39,368 nt of DNA, taken from IMG/VR virus record IMGVR_UViG_3300021477_000018, positions 1 through 39,368 of that record; one strand, given 5' to 3'. This document shows positions 31,138-38,406 of this stretch, piece after piece; within the stretch, counting starts at the first letter, position 1; each line of letters starts with the position of its first letter. The position numbers and the translations under genes were made by a program. The notes beneath the pieces are model-generated. The model was not told where the DNA came from and did not search any database. It worked only from the letters and a program-made list of their open reading frames with translations. Origin of the DNA: a virus.

Positions 31138-32514
31138 CTATTGACGGAATAAGTGAGGGACTTGTTGTCCAAAACCATGATTATTTTCCCCATACATAGC
31201 TTTCATATGACGCGCTTTCAACTCTTCAGCAGTAGTTTGACCATCACGAGACTTAGATAGTGAAAGTACGAGATAACGAAATGCATCCGCAAAGTGACTG
31301 GCATCATTATGAAGAGGGTTGTCTTTGTATACTTTATGCTTTGCATCCCATTCTTTACGGTAATTCTCAAGAGCTCGTATTAAACTTGCGCATTTCTTAT
31401 CATCTATCCACATTCTAACGAACGAGGATCGAACGGCCTCTATACCATCCATAATAGAAAGATTAGGCAATGCAGACGATTGTCCGTTGTCTTTTATCTC
31501 AAATTTAATGCCGAGTTGGCGAGCCTTTTCAATTCTTGATAGTCCACTCCCAAACTCACGCACAGCAATATCATGTGGAGCCCAATGACGACCATAACTA
31601 TAAGGCTTAGATTCCAATACTTTTGCATAATGCTCCAATCCTTCTTGTGACTTTTCATATGTATCTATAACGTGGATAGCTTGACCTACACGCTGAAAAA
31701 ATATAATTGTAGTACTGTCTGAAAATCCGATGTCCCACGCTGTGTCCACCTTGTGCGAGGGAAGCCATGCCACTTCTCCCAATTGTCCTTCTCTACGCAT
31801 CTTATCGATGTACTTACCATAATATGAACCATCGATTCCAAGATCAAAATCACAAAGATACTCTTGAGCTGCCATATCTTCTGACATCTCACCAGAATCT
31901 ATCTCTTTTTGTATTTCAGACCATTGAATATGTTTTGTATCATGAATAGTTAATAACTCTGCATACCACTCACTAGGATTATCTTTTGCAATCTCATACA
32001 TATCAAAAAGGTGGTTTTTTCCACGCGGGGTCGACACCAAGATCAACGTTCCCCCGTTGGCATTAAGGATAGGACGAAAGAATGGAAGACAAGCAGGATC
32101 ACATAAAGCGAACTCACTAATCACAATCATGATCGGATTAGATCCTACAATCGTGTTATACGAGTCGCTGCCCAATAAATTTATGATACTACCATTGGTT
32201 AACTCAATCTTAAGCTCCTGACCGTTCATAGACTTAATTAATTCTTTAGGAATATAATCGATAAAACGAACCCCATCATTCGTAATCGATGACCATATCA
32301 CGAGTTTCGCTTGCCTGTAGGTAGGTAACATGTAAAAATAAACCCCTACTTTACGCAGGGCAGCACGAATCATTAAGTTCCAACACATGAGATCTTTGCC
32401 TGCACGTCTGGGGTGTATGGCTATAAGCTTTCTATATCCTTTATTTTCTAAAGCATCGCAGAAAGCATACTGAAAATCTCTTGGTTTAAACTTATCGAGT
32501 CGTATTTGATTCAT
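31138..32514 (-). CDS. terL: Terminase large subunit (packaging ATPase/nuclease)
   Basis: 458 aa. ATPase: Walker A HPRRAGKD (residues 34-41), Walker B IMIVISE (128-134, catalytic Glu134), coupling motif LILVSTPRG (157-165). Nuclease: TAWDIGFSDSTT (Asp261) and HFADAFRY (Asp410) as metal ligands of the RNase H-like fold. This matches headful-type TerL proteins of short-tailed phages (P22 group about 500 aa). It docks on the portal and cuts and pumps DNA. Preceded by GGGAGT and separated from the portal gene by about 100 nt with no further gene. Confidence 0.92.
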   Translation of the reverse strand: MNQIRLDKFKPRDFQYAFCDALENKGYRKLIAIHPRRAGKDLMCWNLMIRAALRKVGVYFYMLPTYRQAKLVIWSSITNDGVRFIDYIPKELIKSMNGQELKIELTNGSIINLLGSDSYNTIVGSNPIMIVISEFALCDPACLPFFRPILNANGGTLILVSTPRGKNHLFDMYEIAKDNPSEWYAELLTIHDTKHIQWSEIQKEIDSGEMSEDMAAQEYLCDFDLGIDGSYYGKYIDKMRREGQLGEVAWLPSHKVDTAWDIGFSDSTTIIFFQRVGQAIHVIDTYEKSQEGLEHYAKVLESKPYSYGRHWAPHDIAVREFGSGLSRIEKARQLGIKFEIKDNGQSSALPNLSIMDGIEAVRSSFVRMWIDDKKCASLIRALENYRKEWDAKHKVYKDNPLHNDASHFADAFRYLVLSLSKSRDGQTTAEELKARHMKAMYGENNHGFGQQVPHLFRQ

Positions 32515-32528
32515 TTCTACTCCCTTTT

Positions 32529-32741
32529 TTATTGAGTATTATCTTTTACTAAGTTACATGGAATGCATGTCATATATTCTAATGGTTCTGAACAGAATGT
32601 AGCATGAATAGTTAACAATGCTAAGTTACTATTCTTATTGCGTAGATCTTGCATCTCTTTTTGATCTCGTGCAGATAAATCATCATCAGGCGAATTGATT
32701 ATGTCATACAAGTATCTACGTGAGTGGATATTACTGTTCAT
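32529..32741 (-). CDS. Hypothetical 70-aa protein before terL
   Basis: 70 aa from ATG 32741, which overlaps the last codons of the zinc-finger gene; a longer frame to 32786 lies within that gene. It contains SRRYLYDIINSPDDDLSARD, then EMQDLRNKNSNLALLTIHAT and a C-terminal C-x2-C pair (TCIPC). Not recognised. Weak RBS. Confidence 0.45.
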   Translation of the reverse strand: MNSNIHSRRYLYDIINSPDDDLSARDQKEMQDLRNKNSNLALLTIHATFCSEPLEYMTCIPCNLVKDNTQ

Positions 32742-33231
32742 CGGGATTATTAGCTTTATGAACATTGGCATATAAAGTAGCCACACGTGATTGTATACCT
32801 TGCAAAATATCTATAGTAGATTTTGTTGTTTCTAATACATCTATTGAATCCATTATTAATTCATTAATAGTTGTATTGATAATTTGTAATTCATCTTCAA
32901 GTTGTTCATTGAGTAATTCTTTATGATAGGGTTCTTTATTCATATCTATTGCTTCTAGTAATTGTAATGAATCCATGGGAGAAAATTTATTATATTTACA
33001 TACGAATGATATAAGATCGCCACCAATATGACATCCAAAACAATAAAATATCGGTTTCTCAGGTGAAACAGTAAAAGAATTCTCAGGACACTTAACGTTA
33101 AAGGGACAATTTCCCCTTAAATATTTACCAGATGTTGCATGCAGTTTTACAAATCTACTTATATAATCAACGATATCAATTTTCTTTATAATTTCATTCG
33201 CTCGCACTGCCCATCTTGCACATTCACTCAT
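32731..33231 (-). CDS. Stand-alone CHC2-type (primase-like) zinc-finger protein
   Basis: 166 aa from ATG 33231, chosen because AGGAG lies 7 nt upstream; the frame extends to 33261. Residues about 18-80 match the DnaG N-terminal zinc domain: IDIVDYISRFVKLHATSGKY, RGNCPFNVKCPE, NSFTVSPEKPIFYCFGCHIG and GDLISFVCKY. Ligands Cys42, Cys64 and Cys67 are present, but the usual His is Asn45; Cys48 may substitute. No TOPRIM catalytic domain follows, only a coiled-coil tail (DELQIINTTINELIMDSIDV). It could help recruit host primase or bind initiation sites; that is inference. Confidence 0.78.
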   Translation of the reverse strand: MSECARWAVRANEIIKKIDIVDYISRFVKLHATSGKYLRGNCPFNVKCPENSFTVSPEKPIFYCFGCHIGGDLISFVCKYNKFSPMDSLQLLEAIDMNKEPYHKELLNEQLEDELQIINTTINELIMDSIDVLETTKSTIDILQGIQSRVATLYANVHKANNPDEQ

Positions 33232-33751
33232 CGTCATACTCCTCATCATTATTATACCCAAATTTTGTTGGCCAATATTCTTTAGGTATCAATACTTTCA
33301 TTATTCTTTTTATTTTACGAAGTGCCTTTACCTCTATCTGTCTAACTCTTTCACGAGTTATATGCATATCTCTTCCAACCTCTTCCAACAACAAAGGTTC
33401 AAGTCCACCAAAACCAAATCTTCTTTTTATTATTATTTCTTCTCGCCACGTTAATTCATCAAAGCATTTATGAAGAGTTATATTCATATCTCCATTTTTG
33501 ACCCATTCTTGAAATATGTCATCTTGCTGCTTCAAAACTGTAACAAAAGCTGAAATATTATGCTCGAACTCATAACCGCCTATTTGATACGATACTTCTT
33601 TTCTCTTTTCTATAGAATTCTGTATCTCTTGGCGGAATGTTATATATTCATCTCGCATTAACTCTCTATACTCTTTTCTATGTTCATGCGGCATATCCTT
33701 GGGAACAATTCTTTTACCCCCTCTTTTAGATAATTTAGAATTGTTAGCCAT
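33224..33751 (-). CDS. Sigma70-region-4-like transcription factor
   Basis: 175 aa. Residues 97-151 read as sigma region 4: FDELTWREEIIIKRRFGFGG, LEPLLLEEVGRDMHITRERV and RQIEVKALRKIKRIM, with the helix-turn-helix (LEEVGRDM-HI-TRERVRQIE) almost as in RpoD. The N-terminal 90 residues are helical, without a recognisable region 2. It should contact -35 DNA and the RNA-polymerase flap, perhaps redirecting host polymerase. It is encoded directly ahead of the zinc-finger protein, terminase and head genes, so a role in the early-to-late switch is likely. ATG overlaps the preceding stop (TAATG). Confidence 0.82.
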   Translation of the reverse strand: MANNSKLSKRGGKRIVPKDMPHEHRKEYRELMRDEYITFRQEIQNSIEKRKEVSYQIGGYEFEHNISAFVTVLKQQDDIFQEWVKNGDMNITLHKCFDELTWREEIIIKRRFGFGGLEPLLLEEVGRDMHITRERVRQIEVKALRKIKRIMKVLIPKEYWPTKFGYNNDEEYDDE

Positions 33752-34065
33752 TACCTCTCCACATTAAACTTTTTTTTCCACTGATCCCACATTTCTTTAC
33801 CTAACTTATGTTTATACTCTCTATCTTGCAATTTCTCATGCTTTATCTCTCGAGTCGCTATAAGATTTCGCCAATAATGATCAAAGCATATACTATTGAT
33901 ATTTTTAATGCAGTGTTTACACAATAACTCATGTTTAACATGGGGTTTATCTTCAATCTTAGAACATTCTGGCATTTTACCATTATTCCAACATCGTATA
34001 CATAAACAATATGGACATCCATATTTAGGATTACAACACTCAAAATCTATATCAATCGTTCTCAT
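33751..34065 (-). CDS. Cysteine-rich probable zinc protein
   Basis: 104 aa. The first 65 residues hold about 11 cysteines, including CC-x5-C-x2-C-x-C-x2-C (FECCNPKYGCPYCLCIRC) and C-x2-C (CKHC), plus His residues, implying two zinc sites. The C-terminal half is a basic helix (KHEKLQDREYKHKLGKEMWD). Function unknown. It overlaps both neighbours and is therefore co-translated with the sigma-like protein. Confidence 0.55.
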   Translation of the reverse strand: MRTIDIDFECCNPKYGCPYCLCIRCWNNGKMPECSKIEDKPHVKHELLCKHCIKNINSICFDHYWRNLIATREIKHEKLQDREYKHKLGKEMWDQWKKKFNVER

Positions 34066-34213
34066 CTCTTTTAACTACCTTCCATTGTCCATCAATGAAT
34101 TTTAATAAACAAACGATATGGCAACATATCGTCATTCGCTCAGTATCGTCATCATTCATTATTAATCGATAACAAAAATCATTGCAGTCTTTTAGTTCAA
34201 TAGGTTTATTCAT
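34052..34213 (-). CDS. Hypothetical 53-aa protein
   Basis: 53 aa from ATG 34213, which overlaps the TGA of the preceding gene (ATGA), and ending inside the start of the next gene. It contains KDCNDFCYRLIMNDDD, then a Cys/Val-rich strand (MTICCHIVCLLKFIDG) and QWKVVKRDEND. Not recognised. The overlap pattern on both sides supports translation. Confidence 0.5.
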   Translation of the reverse strand: MNKPIELKDCNDFCYRLIMNDDDTERMTICCHIVCLLKFIDGQWKVVKRDEND

Positions 34214-34479
34214 TTTCTCATTCTATTAATTAATGCAATCATCGCCTTTTTATCTTCATACACCTTTTCAGCTTCTTCCATGATACCTTGTGGACATCCA
34301 GTAACTTTTAATCGAACTTTAAGATACTCAAGTTGCCTATCTATAACATGAAGGCGCTCAGTCAGAATATGCTTCGTAACCTCACGCTCTCGTTCTATTT
34401 CTATAATTGCATGTCTATCTGCGTCTGCTTGTTGTGATGCTACTAAAGGTGTAAAAACCAATAACAATAACAGTTTCAT
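34210..34479 (-). CDS. Exported helical protein
   Basis: 89 aa. A signal peptide (MKLLLLLVFTPLVASQQ, likely cut after VAS) is followed by a charged coiled coil (IIEIEREREVTKHILTERLH, then VIDRQLEYLKVRLKV) and a single Cys. Periplasmic, probably dimeric or trimeric. Such proteins can be spanin or superinfection factors, but no lipobox is seen. Starts after a good RBS (GGAGTCTGCT). Role unknown. Confidence 0.55.
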   Translation of the reverse strand: MKLLLLLVFTPLVASQQADADRHAIIEIEREREVTKHILTERLHVIDRQLEYLKVRLKVTGCPQGIMEEAEKVYEDKKAMIALINRMRK

Positions 34480-34496
34480 AGCAGACTCCTATAGAA

Positions 34497-34901
34497 TTAA
34501 TGACCCCTAAATATTAATAAAACACTAGCAAATGGTGCATGCTTATTGTGAAATCCGAATTTCAATCTTCCCTTTATAAATCTAATTTCAGACGCAAAGG
34601 GAATTGCTATTTCATGAAACCATTTAACATCTGTATAGCTCGGCAATAAATAGACAATCGATTTGACGTTACCGACTTCAATTTCATTAAGACCTTTTTC
34701 AAGCCATCCACGAATAGCCTTACCATAAGGAGGATTAACAAAAACATTTCCTTGCCATGAGATTGATAATCCATCAACTTCTGAATGAAGAGGACATGGA
34801 TCAAAGTTAAAGTCGAACTCTTCATTCAATTTATTATAAACTTCATTAGAAGTAGATTCATGAATGTTAAATGTTTTATATTTAGATGAATTCATTCCCA
34901 T
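34497..34901 (-). CDS. Phage Dam-type N6-adenine methyltransferase
   Basis: 134 aa. The order of motifs fits the short phage Dam family: EVYNKLNEEFDFNFDPCP, GLSISWQGNVFVNPPYGKAI (catalytic NPPY at residues 56-59), WLEKGLNEI, then VYLLPSYTDVKWFHE, IRFIKGRLKFG and APFASVLLIF. These enzymes transfer methyl from S-adenosylmethionine to adenine N6, often protecting phage DNA from host restriction. It is about 20% shorter than typical members and lacks a clear N-terminal extension, but the core looks intact. GGAG lies 6 nt before the ATG. Confidence 0.85.
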   Translation of the reverse strand: MGMNSSKYKTFNIHESTSNEVYNKLNEEFDFNFDPCPLHSEVDGLSISWQGNVFVNPPYGKAIRGWLEKGLNEIEVGNVKSIVYLLPSYTDVKWFHEIAIPFASEIRFIKGRLKFGFHNKHAPFASVLLIFRGH

Positions 34902-34928
34902 ATCAAACTCCTCATCAAACTCCTCTAT

Positions 34929-35126
34929 TTATTCTTCTTTCTTTAATTCAGATGAATTATATTTAGTCATTCTTAGTACTGGAGTTCCATAATTGCGTAT
35001 ATTTTTCAATCCTTTTTTAATCTTCAATGTATGTTTATATTCTTCTTCAGTCTTCTTTATAGCAGCATCATATTTACGAAATTCTTCACTCATACCTTCA
35101 AGAAACTTTTTCAAATCATCACTCAT
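34929..35126 (-). CDS. Hypothetical helical protein
   Basis: 65 aa, Lys/Glu-rich with a likely coiled coil (KKFLEGMSEEFRKYDAAIKK then TEEEYKHTLKIKKGL) and a short C-terminal strand (GTPVLRMTKYNS). Preceded by GGAGTCTGTA. Not recognised. Confidence 0.5.
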   Translation of the reverse strand: MSDDLKKFLEGMSEEFRKYDAAIKKTEEEYKHTLKIKKGLKNIRNYGTPVLRMTKYNSSELKKEE

Positions 35127-35143
35127 TACAGACTCCTATAGAA

Positions 35144-35461
35144 CTATTCGATTATCTCATCATTAAATCTAACATAACAACAGCAAGTATGAAGAAAGAT
35201 CTTATACACTATCTTATCTCCACAATAGAAATTGATAGTTCTTGCATCAGTGCAACCACCCGTATCTTCATGAACAATAGATGTAATATTGAGATTCAAA
35301 TCATATAAGTTAGATTCTTTAATATTTTTATAATCATCTTCTATCAATTTCATTATTCCTTGTTTGGTACCTGTATCGATCCACTTATGAAATTTCTCAT
35401 TTTGTTTCCTGTTATCACATGTTGTAATTTTAATACATTCTTGAGCACTATACTTTCTCAT
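35144..35461 (-). CDS. Hypothetical Cys-containing protein
   Basis: 105 aa from ATG 35461, where GAGG lies just upstream; a start at 35491 would be deeper in the preceding gene. It contains ECIKITTCDNRKQNEKFHKW, a middle NLNITSIVHEDTGGCTD, then INFYCGDKIVYKIFLHTCCC. Mixed alpha/beta with clustered cysteines at the C-terminus. Not recognised. Confidence 0.5.
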   Translation of the reverse strand: MRKYSAQECIKITTCDNRKQNEKFHKWIDTGTKQGIMKLIEDDYKNIKESNLYDLNLNITSIVHEDTGGCTDARTINFYCGDKIVYKIFLHTCCCYVRFNDEIIE

Positions 35462-35645
35462 CAGCCTCAACCACAATCTCTTGATTTTCACTCGACAAAT
35501 CTACATCAATACACTCAACAAATGTGAGTGATTTGATCTCTTCATGTGTATTTTCTTGTGTGTTAGATAGCATGACAGGATCAGTCCATGTTTGCATTCT
35601 TTCAGTATCATCTTGAAACACTACTTTATAGATATATTTTTTCAT
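35448..35645 (-). CDS. Hypothetical 65-aa acidic protein
   Basis: 65 aa. N-terminal strands (KKYIYKVVFQDDTERMQTWT) and an acidic C-terminus (DLSSENQEIVVEADEKV). It overlaps both neighbours by a few bases (4 nt upstream, 14 nt downstream). Not recognised. Confidence 0.5.
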   Translation of the reverse strand: MKKYIYKVVFQDDTERMQTWTDPVMLSNTQENTHEEIKSLTFVECIDVDLSSENQEIVVEADEKV

Positions 35646-35887
35646 TTATTTTCCAGCTTCTTTAAACGTTTATTAGTTTTTAGTTGTTCATCGCCCAGTA
35701 TCTTTAGTTGCTTATTTAAACCGTCAATAATTTTATGATGATCTTGAGCCTTTTCATTCGCATATCTAATGTAAGCGTCTAACTTACTTTCAACTCCTGG
35801 AGCATCGCAGGTAGGTTTATATATATCAGATATCATGTATCCAACCACCGTACTTAGCATTATCAATCCAGCAACTATAAATATCAT
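35642..35887 (-). CDS. Membrane-anchored coiled-coil protein (i-spanin-like topology)
   Basis: 81 aa. An N-terminal membrane helix (IFIVAGLIMLSTVVGYMI) is followed by a short linker with one Cys and a coiled coil (AQDHHKIIDGLNKQLKILGD, then EQLKTNKRLKKLENK). This is the topology of Rz-like inner-membrane spanins, which bridge to an outer-membrane partner during lysis of Gram-negative hosts. No adjacent lipoprotein gene is seen, so the call is tentative. Overlaps both neighbours by 4 nt. Confidence 0.5.
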   Translation of the reverse strand: MIFIVAGLIMLSTVVGYMISDIYKPTCDAPGVESKLDAYIRYANEKAQDHHKIIDGLNKQLKILGDEQLKTNKRLKKLENK

Positions 35888-36297
35888 TTCACTTCCTTAA
35901 CAAGACCATCTTTAACACACATAGAACATCCACACTCTTGCGGAACCAGCTTATTGTTAATAGCTCCAATATGTGCTTTATGACAACCTTCTACAAAGAC
36001 CTTACTATCAGCAAACATAACCAATGCCTCTTCATATGCAGGGTGAATTGCATACACCAAGGCGGTTGTAACAGCAGTTAAAGTCTTTTCTGCTTGTTTA
36101 TCTTCTTCAGGAACTTGCTTGTCTTTATTCTTCTCTTTAAGAGCTTCAAGCGATCTCATAATGAAATCTATATGTGTGTAGGATATAGCTAATACTTCCT
36201 GCAGTGATTCACGATACGTATATGAAACAGCCACATCTTTCTTAAGTTTATTGATTTCTGCTAAAGCATCTTTAAATGAATAGTTCTTCTTCGCCAT
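35884..36297 (-). CDS. Hypothetical protein with C-terminal Cys cluster
   Basis: 137 aa from ATG 36297, whose A is shared with the preceding TAA (TAATG); an earlier in-frame ATG at 36309 is not needed. Helical throughout (FKDALAEINKLKKDVAVSYT, EEDKQAEKTLTAVTTALVYA), ending with C-x(25)-C-x-C-x2-C (ECGCSMC). Function unknown. Confidence 0.5.
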   Translation of the reverse strand: MAKKNYSFKDALAEINKLKKDVAVSYTYRESLQEVLAISYTHIDFIMRSLEALKEKNKDKQVPEEDKQAEKTLTAVTTALVYAIHPAYEEALVMFADSKVFVEGCHKAHIGAINNKLVPQECGCSMCVKDGLVKEVK

Positions 36298-36779
36298 TAA
36301 CTCTCCCAAATTGTTGAAACTATATCTTTCAAACCATCTATACCCGCATGACCAAGTTCTTTAACCGCATCTATTTTATAATAGCTTAAATGGAATGATG
36401 CTGAAACAGCATAGATACAGGCACAGATAATACCCACTATAAAACCAACTTGAATAACTGTCATAAAAGCATCTTGCCAATCATGCTTACGATGATATGA
36501 TTCAAGTTCACGTATCTTTTGTTTAAGTACAAAGTTTTCTTCTTTATATTCATGGTGACTCTTGCGCGTTGCAATCCATTCTTTCTTAGCAAGAATTAAT
36601 ATCTCCATAGCCGTAAGATCTATGATTTTCTTACCTCTATCATGACCTGGAATATAATGTGTGCGTAATGAGTTTACGAACGCAACCATTTCCTGCCTAT
36701 CATGGGCGAGTTCTATATACTCTTCCATATTGTTATACGTATGAGTTGCTCCATCATGATCATCATACTTAGTCTTCAT
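36297..36779 (-). CDS. Membrane protein with long cytoplasmic N-terminus
   Basis: 160 aa. Residues 1-100 are charged and helical (NNMEEYIELAHDRQEMVAFV, KEENFVLKQKIRELESYHRK coiled coil); residues about 105-128 form a membrane helix (FMTVIQVGFIVGIICACIYA), and a short tail follows. Not recognised. It overlaps the small-terminase-like gene by 4 nt. A tail-anchored protein of this shape could mark an inner-membrane site, but no role is evident. Confidence 0.5.
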   Translation of the reverse strand: MKTKYDDHDGATHTYNNMEEYIELAHDRQEMVAFVNSLRTHYIPGHDRGKKIIDLTAMEILILAKKEWIATRKSHHEYKEENFVLKQKIRELESYHRKHDWQDAFMTVIQVGFIVGIICACIYAVSASFHLSYYKIDAVKELGHAGIDGLKDIVSTIWES

Positions 36780-37384
36780 GCGTCTCTCCTTGATTTAACA
36801 TCATATTCACAAGCACCAACAAGTCTGTTATCTTCTGTTGTTCTTCTAATCGCAGTTGCTATTTCCTCAGGTGTCTTACCTTCGATAACTGGATATCGTT
36901 CTATAATAACCACTTTCTGTTCGGCAGCCTGCGCAACCTCCTCTTTCATCTTACTCAGTTTATACGTCTCTGCACCCCAAATAGGATTATAATGCCCTAA
37001 AGTTCGGTGTACCGTAGCTTCAGCGTACTTCCTGGTCATTGCGCCTTTTTCTCTTCGAGCTCCTAATTGTGATAATGCAAACTCATGAGCTTCTCTAAAC
37101 ACTTCATACTTTTCAACCCATTCATAAAATAATATTCTTCGATAGCCTTGTATATTTGAAAACTCTTGCATTAAAAGCGAGTCTTCTTCTTTAGCCCATT
37201 CTATGAGTTTACGAGCCTGTTCTTCAATAAAGCTTTCAGTAATTATATGTTTTTTGAATGTGTGGATATTGAAATACTCACCTAGAAAAATGAGCTTAAC
37301 GGGACCATTTTTACCGTTATCTAAACTAGCTTTTTGTGTAGTTAGCTTTTTTTTCCTTTTCTTCGGTTCTACAGTATGATTCAT
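36776..37384 (-). CDS. Probable terminase small subunit / DNA-packaging protein
   Basis: 202 aa. A Lys-rich N-terminus (KKRKKKLTTQKA) leads into FIEEQARKLIEWAKEEDSLL, a segment typical of an HTH-containing packaging protein (FYEWVEKYEVFREAHEFALS), then LGARREKGAMTRKYAEATVH and RTLGHYNPIWGAETYKLSKM. This order resembles small terminase-like proteins of podoviruses, which recognise packaging DNA and stimulate TerL. It is distant from terL (4 kb), which is unusual, so the call is moderate. A promoter-like motif lies 27-37 nt upstream. Confidence 0.55.
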   Translation of the reverse strand: MNHTVEPKKRKKKLTTQKASLDNGKNGPVKLIFLGEYFNIHTFKKHIITESFIEEQARKLIEWAKEEDSLLMQEFSNIQGYRRILFYEWVEKYEVFREAHEFALSQLGARREKGAMTRKYAEATVHRTLGHYNPIWGAETYKLSKMKEEVAQAAEQKVVIIERYPVIEGKTPEEIATAIRRTTEDNRLVGACEYDVKSRRDA

Positions 37385-37412
37385 AACTTATTCCTTTTTT
37401 AAAGCAGTTACG

Positions 37413-37423
37413 GATAGTATACA
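37413..37423 (-). promoter_or_regulatory. Shared TATACTATC motif upstream of the packaging gene
   Basis: GATAGTATACA (plus-strand reading, 37413-37423) is identical to 22615-22625 at the capsid promoter. On the minus strand both read TGTATACTATC, followed by a C/G-G and later CTG. The -35 side here (CTTCTC, 17 nt away) does not match sigma70, unlike the capsid promoter. It may be a -10 element used by a phage-modified polymerase. Two sites only, so the inference is weak. Confidence 0.4.
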
Positions 37424-37473
37424 CATAAAGGGCTATTAGAGAAGACGATACTAATTGTTTACATATAGAAATA

Positions 37474-37864
37474 TTATACGATATTAGTCACTGTAAATAA
37501 TGTTTTCGCATGTAATCCATATATCTTACGAGCAGAAACACTGGTAACTATATTGTCATTGGTATACAAAGCTCCTGTACATACATCAAGAATTTTCTTT
37601 AAGAGGTTATCAACATCAACTTTGCCAATATATGGTTTATTGAGAACCATTGCTTTTTTCTTAGGTGAATAGGATTTAGGTATCTCAAACACAAATGTTA
37701 CTTCAAAGTGAATGGGGTCAAAGAATAAAGATCGTTTGCCATGCTGCGATTTTATACTTAAATAATCTATAAGCATCTCAGCCTTCTGGTCGTTATATAC
37801 TTTTCCCTTGGAGAAACGGGGTCTATGAAGCGGTTTAGGGACATCCTAAAAGTTGATATTCCAT
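37474..37864 (-). CDS. rusA: RusA-type Holliday junction resolvase, +1 frameshifted near the N-terminus
   Basis: Translation should begin at ATG 37864, overlapping the previous TAA (TAATG), as MEYQLLGCP, but reaches TAA at 37837-37835. The +1 frame from 37839 continues PKPLHRPRFSKGKVYNDQ, exactly the expected N-terminus of RusA (Pro-Lys-x-Arg-Pro-Arg), and runs to the end with the catalytic core GKVDVDNLLKKILDVCTGAL followed by YTNDN (metal-binding Asp residues). The joined product is 126 aa, the usual RusA length. The shift site reads CCC-TAA-A. It is either programmed +1 frameshifting, a natural mutation or an assembly indel in CCC. RusA cuts four-way junctions, helping recombination and packaging. 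Confidence 0.8.
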
Positions 37865-38160
37865 TATGCCTCTATACAATAACTACATGTATAATCTTTA
37901 TTTTCTCTGTTTATATAAGCTTCTTTTAAACACATAGTATATGCATAACCTTCGCGAAGATCCTTTATAAATTCATCGGTTGCTTCTGCATGTGTCCATC
38001 CACTATCATATGCATCTACAATTTGTTTATCAGTTGAACTTTGATTGTCCAAAAATTTAAACCATTTGTTATCATCTCCAAGACCATTTGCGGTTCTTAT
38101 TGCTTTAGAAACATGCCATTCAATTTTTGACATATTTGTACAACACTTTTTATTTACCAT
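37864..38160 (-). CDS. Hypothetical 98-aa protein
   Basis: 98 aa. It starts inside the end of the preceding gene (ATGG overlapping TGG TAA) and its TAA overlaps the rusA ATG. It contains KIEWHVSKAIRTANGLGDDN, KWFKFLDNQSSTDKQIVDAY and SGWTHAEATDEFIKDLREGY, with a C-terminal C-x2-C (TCSYC). Not recognised. Confidence 0.5.
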   Translation of the reverse strand: MVNKKCCTNMSKIEWHVSKAIRTANGLGDDNKWFKFLDNQSSTDKQIVDAYDSGWTHAEATDEFIKDLREGYAYTMCLKEAYINRENKDYTCSYCIEA

Positions 38161-38393
38161 GTCTCTATCTTTCCACGTGTTTTGTTAATCATTAAGTTTA
38201 TATAGGGCACAGATGCTCGTTCAACTTGAGTCTTAAGTCGTTCAAACATAGCTAATCTTCGGTTTAAGTTTTCTTCCTTCATGCACATAACTAGTCGTTC
38301 TTGCATAAGTGTTGGAGATATCTTACCGACATCGTGTGATATAACTGGTTCTTGGCTAACTTCTTTGCGTGGTTTTTCCCAAGATTTGTACAT
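38154..38393 (-). CDS. Hypothetical 79-aa helical protein
   Basis: 79 aa from ATG 38393, chosen for GGGAG upstream; the open frame to 38519 lies within the preceding gene. Basic N-terminus (YKSWEKPRKEVSQEPVIS) followed by helices (LVMCMKEENLNRRLAMFERL, KTQVERASVPYINLMINK). Not recognised. It directly follows the winged-helix gene, so it may be a partner in replication (inference). Confidence 0.5.
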   Translation of the reverse strand: MYKSWEKPRKEVSQEPVISHDVGKISPTLMQERLVMCMKEENLNRRLAMFERLKTQVERASVPYINLMINKTRGKIETW

Positions 38394-38406
38394 ACTCTCC
38401 CTTTCT

